Source of the DNA: Rhizobium viscosum
GTDB lineage: Bacteria > Pseudomonadota > Alphaproteobacteria > Rhizobiales > Rhizobiaceae
Assembly: GCF_014873945.1 (NCBI RefSeq)
Contig: NZ_JADBEC010000001.1
Location: forward strand, 3,737,001-3,801,000
Direction of reading: 5' to 3'
DNA length: 64,000 nt
The notes under the pieces: generated by a model
Told to the model about the DNA's origin: nothing
The model's database searches: none
Seen by the model: only the letters and a program-made list of their open reading frames with translations
In this document: positions 62,518 to 64,000 of the stretch, piece by piece
Layout of the letters: the number at the start of each line of letters is the position of its first letter
Numbering within the stretch: the first letter of the stretch is position 1
Translations under genes and position numbers: made by a program

Positions 62518-63030
62518 TCACTTGAAATAACCCAGGGCCTTGCCCTGCGTATAAACCTTGCCCGTGCCGCCGAGCACGGTGCCGAAGGCTTCGAGATAGC
62601 CACCCTTGACGGCGGCGTCGGCGCGCATACGGTCCAGCTTGGCGCTTGCCAGCTGGTTGGTGCCCTGCACCTTGTAGCCATAGGCTTCGCGATAGGCATT
62701 GGTGCGCACGTTCAGTGCATCGATCTCGCCCATCTTGGCGGTATCGACGATCGTATCGAGCGGCGAGCCGAAGGAGAGGTCGATGCCGTTTGCGGCCATC
62801 GCGGCTTTCTGGCGGCCCTCCAGCTGCGCCGTTTGCAGGCGCTTCTGCTGCTCTTCCTGCTTGCCGCGTTCGATCGCGTCCTTCGCCTGCTTGTCAGCGA
62901 TCTGCGCATTCATTTCGGCGACCTGGGCGTTGTATTTGTTCGCCTCAGCCGTCGCTTTCGCCTGCTGCACTTGGCCGGCGGCGCCAAGAAGCGTCGAGCC
63001 CAATGTCAACGCCAGACCAAGATCACACAT
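62518..63030 (-). CDS. T7-like internal virion protein B-like protein (gp14-like)
   Basis: A 170-residue protein starting MCDLGLALTLGSTLLGAAGQ. A hydrophobic N-terminal segment is followed by a long coiled coil (about 20-95, QQAKATAEANKYNAQVAEMN) and a C-terminal part with GYLEAFGTVLGGTGKVY. This pattern is typical of podoviral internal core protein gp14, which crosses the outer membrane during DNA ejection. Its start overlaps the gp13-like stop. Confidence 0.78.
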   Translation of the reverse strand: MCDLGLALTLGSTLLGAAGQVQQAKATAEANKYNAQVAEMNAQIADKQAKDAIERGKQEEQQKRLQTAQLEGRQKAAMAANGIDLSFGSPLDTIVDTAKMGEIDALNVRTNAYREAYGYKVQGTNQLASAKLDRMRADAAVKGGYLEAFGTVLGGTGKVYTQGKALGYFK

Positions 63031-63499
63031 CAGCTTCTCCCATTTCGAACAGGTGGAATGGATGAGCGTTGATCTCGACGGGTGCGAACAGCCGGAAGCC
63101 CAGCCATTCGAGCCAGCGAATGGAGATCGCGTTGCGCGCATCCACGACGTTTCGCAGCAAGCGATAGTGGCTCAACAGTTGAGCCGGCCAATCCTTGGAT
63201 ATCCTCAGAAAGCCGCGGAAATTCTTCTCCACAGCATCCGTGCCGAGCAGCCAGGGCGCGCCGATGCCGGTGAGGATATTGATGTCGCCGATACCCCACA
63301 TCACCTCCGGCCGGCCATCGAAGAGGGCTGTCCAGGCAAGGGAGGAGTGGCGGTAGGAGAAACAGAGAGCTGAAAGCGGAGAGCGGCCGGAGGCGGCGAA
63401 AACCTCCTCGCGGTCGGCCGCCCGCATACGGGAGGCAATGGTGCGGATATGGCTCGGCCGCGCCTCGATAATGGTGATCTCAGCGGCCAAGGGTGACAT
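63023..63499 (-). CDS. T7-like internal virion protein A (gp13-like, DUF2833)
   Basis: A 158-residue GNAT-like fold protein of the DUF2833 group: AAEITIIEARPSHIRTIASR, WTALFDGRPEVMWGIGDINI, RLLRNVVDARNAISIRWLEW and LGFRLFAPVE. In T7 the equivalent protein is needed for assembly of the internal core. Both ends overlap neighbouring genes, as in a compact phage late operon. Confidence 0.82.
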   Translation of the reverse strand: MSPLAAEITIIEARPSHIRTIASRMRAADREEVFAASGRSPLSALCFSYRHSSLAWTALFDGRPEVMWGIGDINILTGIGAPWLLGTDAVEKNFRGFLRISKDWPAQLLSHYRLLRNVVDARNAISIRWLEWLGFRLFAPVEINAHPFHLFEMGEADV

Positions 63500-64000
63500 C
63501 CGGCATGATGGAGAGAATGGTCATCGGCAGCGGGTCGAATTGCTTCACCCACATGGCGCCGCTGGTGCTCCAGTCCCAATAGGGGGTGATGGTGAGATCG
63601 CCGGTATAGAGGCTGATCGCCTCATTCCAGTTTTCGTTGCGGCGCTGCTTGTATTCCACCAGTCTGCCGCCATCCCGCTCGCCATCCTCTGGCCCGGTGA
63701 AGATGCCGCGGGTATTTTCCACCCGGAAGGTCACTTCGGAGACGGATTTTGTGCGGCCCTGCACGGTACCGAGGCCCTGCACCTGGCCGACATCGAGATC
63801 GAGCGTTTCGATTGCTGCCGTCACCGGCAAGCCGATATGGATTTTCGAGGCGGCGTTCTGCAGCCGCACGGCTCCGCCTGTGACAGTGAGATTGCGCACG
63901 ACGTTGCCATCCGCAAGCGCCACGACGGATTGGCCTTCGAGATGGCCAAGCCCATTTAGCGTAGTGGCGGGCGGGCCGGAATAGGTGAGGCCGCAATCGA
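63480..64000 (-). CDS. T7-like tail tubular protein B (gp12-like), C-terminal part
   Basis: The gene enters from the right edge without a start; 172 C-terminal residues and the stop are visible. LNGLGHLEGQSVVALADG is the characteristic signature of podoviral tail nozzle proteins, followed by beta-rich sequence ending MTILSIMPDVTLGR. Overlaps the gp13-like gene by about 20 bases. Confidence 0.8.
   Translation of the reverse strand, partial: DCGLTYSGPPATTLNGLGHLEGQSVVALADGNVVRNLTVTGGAVRLQNAASKIHIGLPVTAAIETLDLDVGQVQGLGTVQGRTKSVSEVTFRVENTRGIFTGPEDGERDGGRLVEYKQRRNENWNEAISLYTGDLTITPYWDWSTSGAMWVKQFDPLPMTILSIMPDVTLGR

Larger units (their letters stand above)
57553..64000 (-). mobile_element. Phage-like module 3: T7-like virion genes (continues beyond the window)
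   Basis: Leftward genes match, in order, T7-like tail tubular protein B, internal virion proteins A, B and C, and the tail fibre. Adjacent genes overlap or lie close together, apart from a 414-bp gap with a host gene remnant. The module runs past the right edge. Confidence 0.75.

Noticed and set aside
60336..62525. 729-codon rightward open frame opposite the gp15-like gene
   Set aside because: It is a GC-driven antisense shadow; composition is low-complexity Gly/Arg/Ala and all neighbouring phage genes read leftward.

Overview
The window looks like a chromosomal segment of a fast-growing Rhizobiaceae bacterium (Rhizobium or a close relative). This rests on high GC, the gene families present (HWE histidine kinase, DUF992, DUF1269, DUF6572, CHASE2 cyclase with a FecR partner), a GAAC-N7-GAAC LexA box of the alphaproteobacterial type, and rhizobial-style intergenic palindromes. 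No rRNA, tRNA or CRISPR array was seen. Species cannot be fixed from sequence reading alone.

Layout. 0-13.3 kb is host core: a periplasmic molybdopterin oxidoreductase with its cytochrome b partner, a DUF1223 protein, an FAH-family hydrolase with gamma carbonic anhydrase, an operon joining a FecR-TPR-outer-membrane-barrel protein to a CHASE2 class III nucleotide cyclase, a divergent two-TM protein resembling the Pycsar effector (PycTM) fold, an SDR, a DUF992 protein and DusA. 13.5-18.1 kb holds small or orphan genes: a 25-aa membrane peptide, a LexA-boxed 64-aa protein, two secreted proteins built from one, then two copies of the same unnamed domain, a TonB-C-like secreted protein, and a duplicated lipoprotein pair. 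18.3-24.8 kb is phage-like: GH108 endolysin, primase-helicase, small regulators and an XRE repressor, with three GTTG-N9-CAAC candidate operators. 24.8-43.6 kb is mostly host: a PAS/HWE kinase, an AT-richer accessory patch with an ApeA-type HEPN protein, two transglutaminases, several tiny basic proteins, LysR/AraC regulators, an HlyD-type membrane fusion pair, SDR, GNAT and DUF6572 proteins. 43.8-52.6 kb and 57.5-64 kb carry leftward genes that together match the late operon of a T7-like podovirus: tail tubular protein B, internal virion proteins A, B and C, tail fibre, large ejection proteins, holins. An IS110 element sits in the lysis part, and a 4.8-kb host-like block (52.7-57.5 kb: membrane protein, nitrilase-like, aldo/keto reductase with LysR, VOC protein) splits the phage operon.

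How parts may work together. The FecR-barrel and cyclase genes overlap and should be co-translated; an envelope-sensing cyclic-nucleotide circuit is a reasonable inference. The repressor and the leftward early phage genes share one operator architecture and look like an immunity/replication switch. The dispersed phage modules (endolysin at 18 kb, holins at 44 kb, virion genes at 46-64 kb, all on the minus strand) are best explained as one T7-like prophage broken up by host DNA, or as parts of more than one element. No integrase or attachment site was found inside the window.
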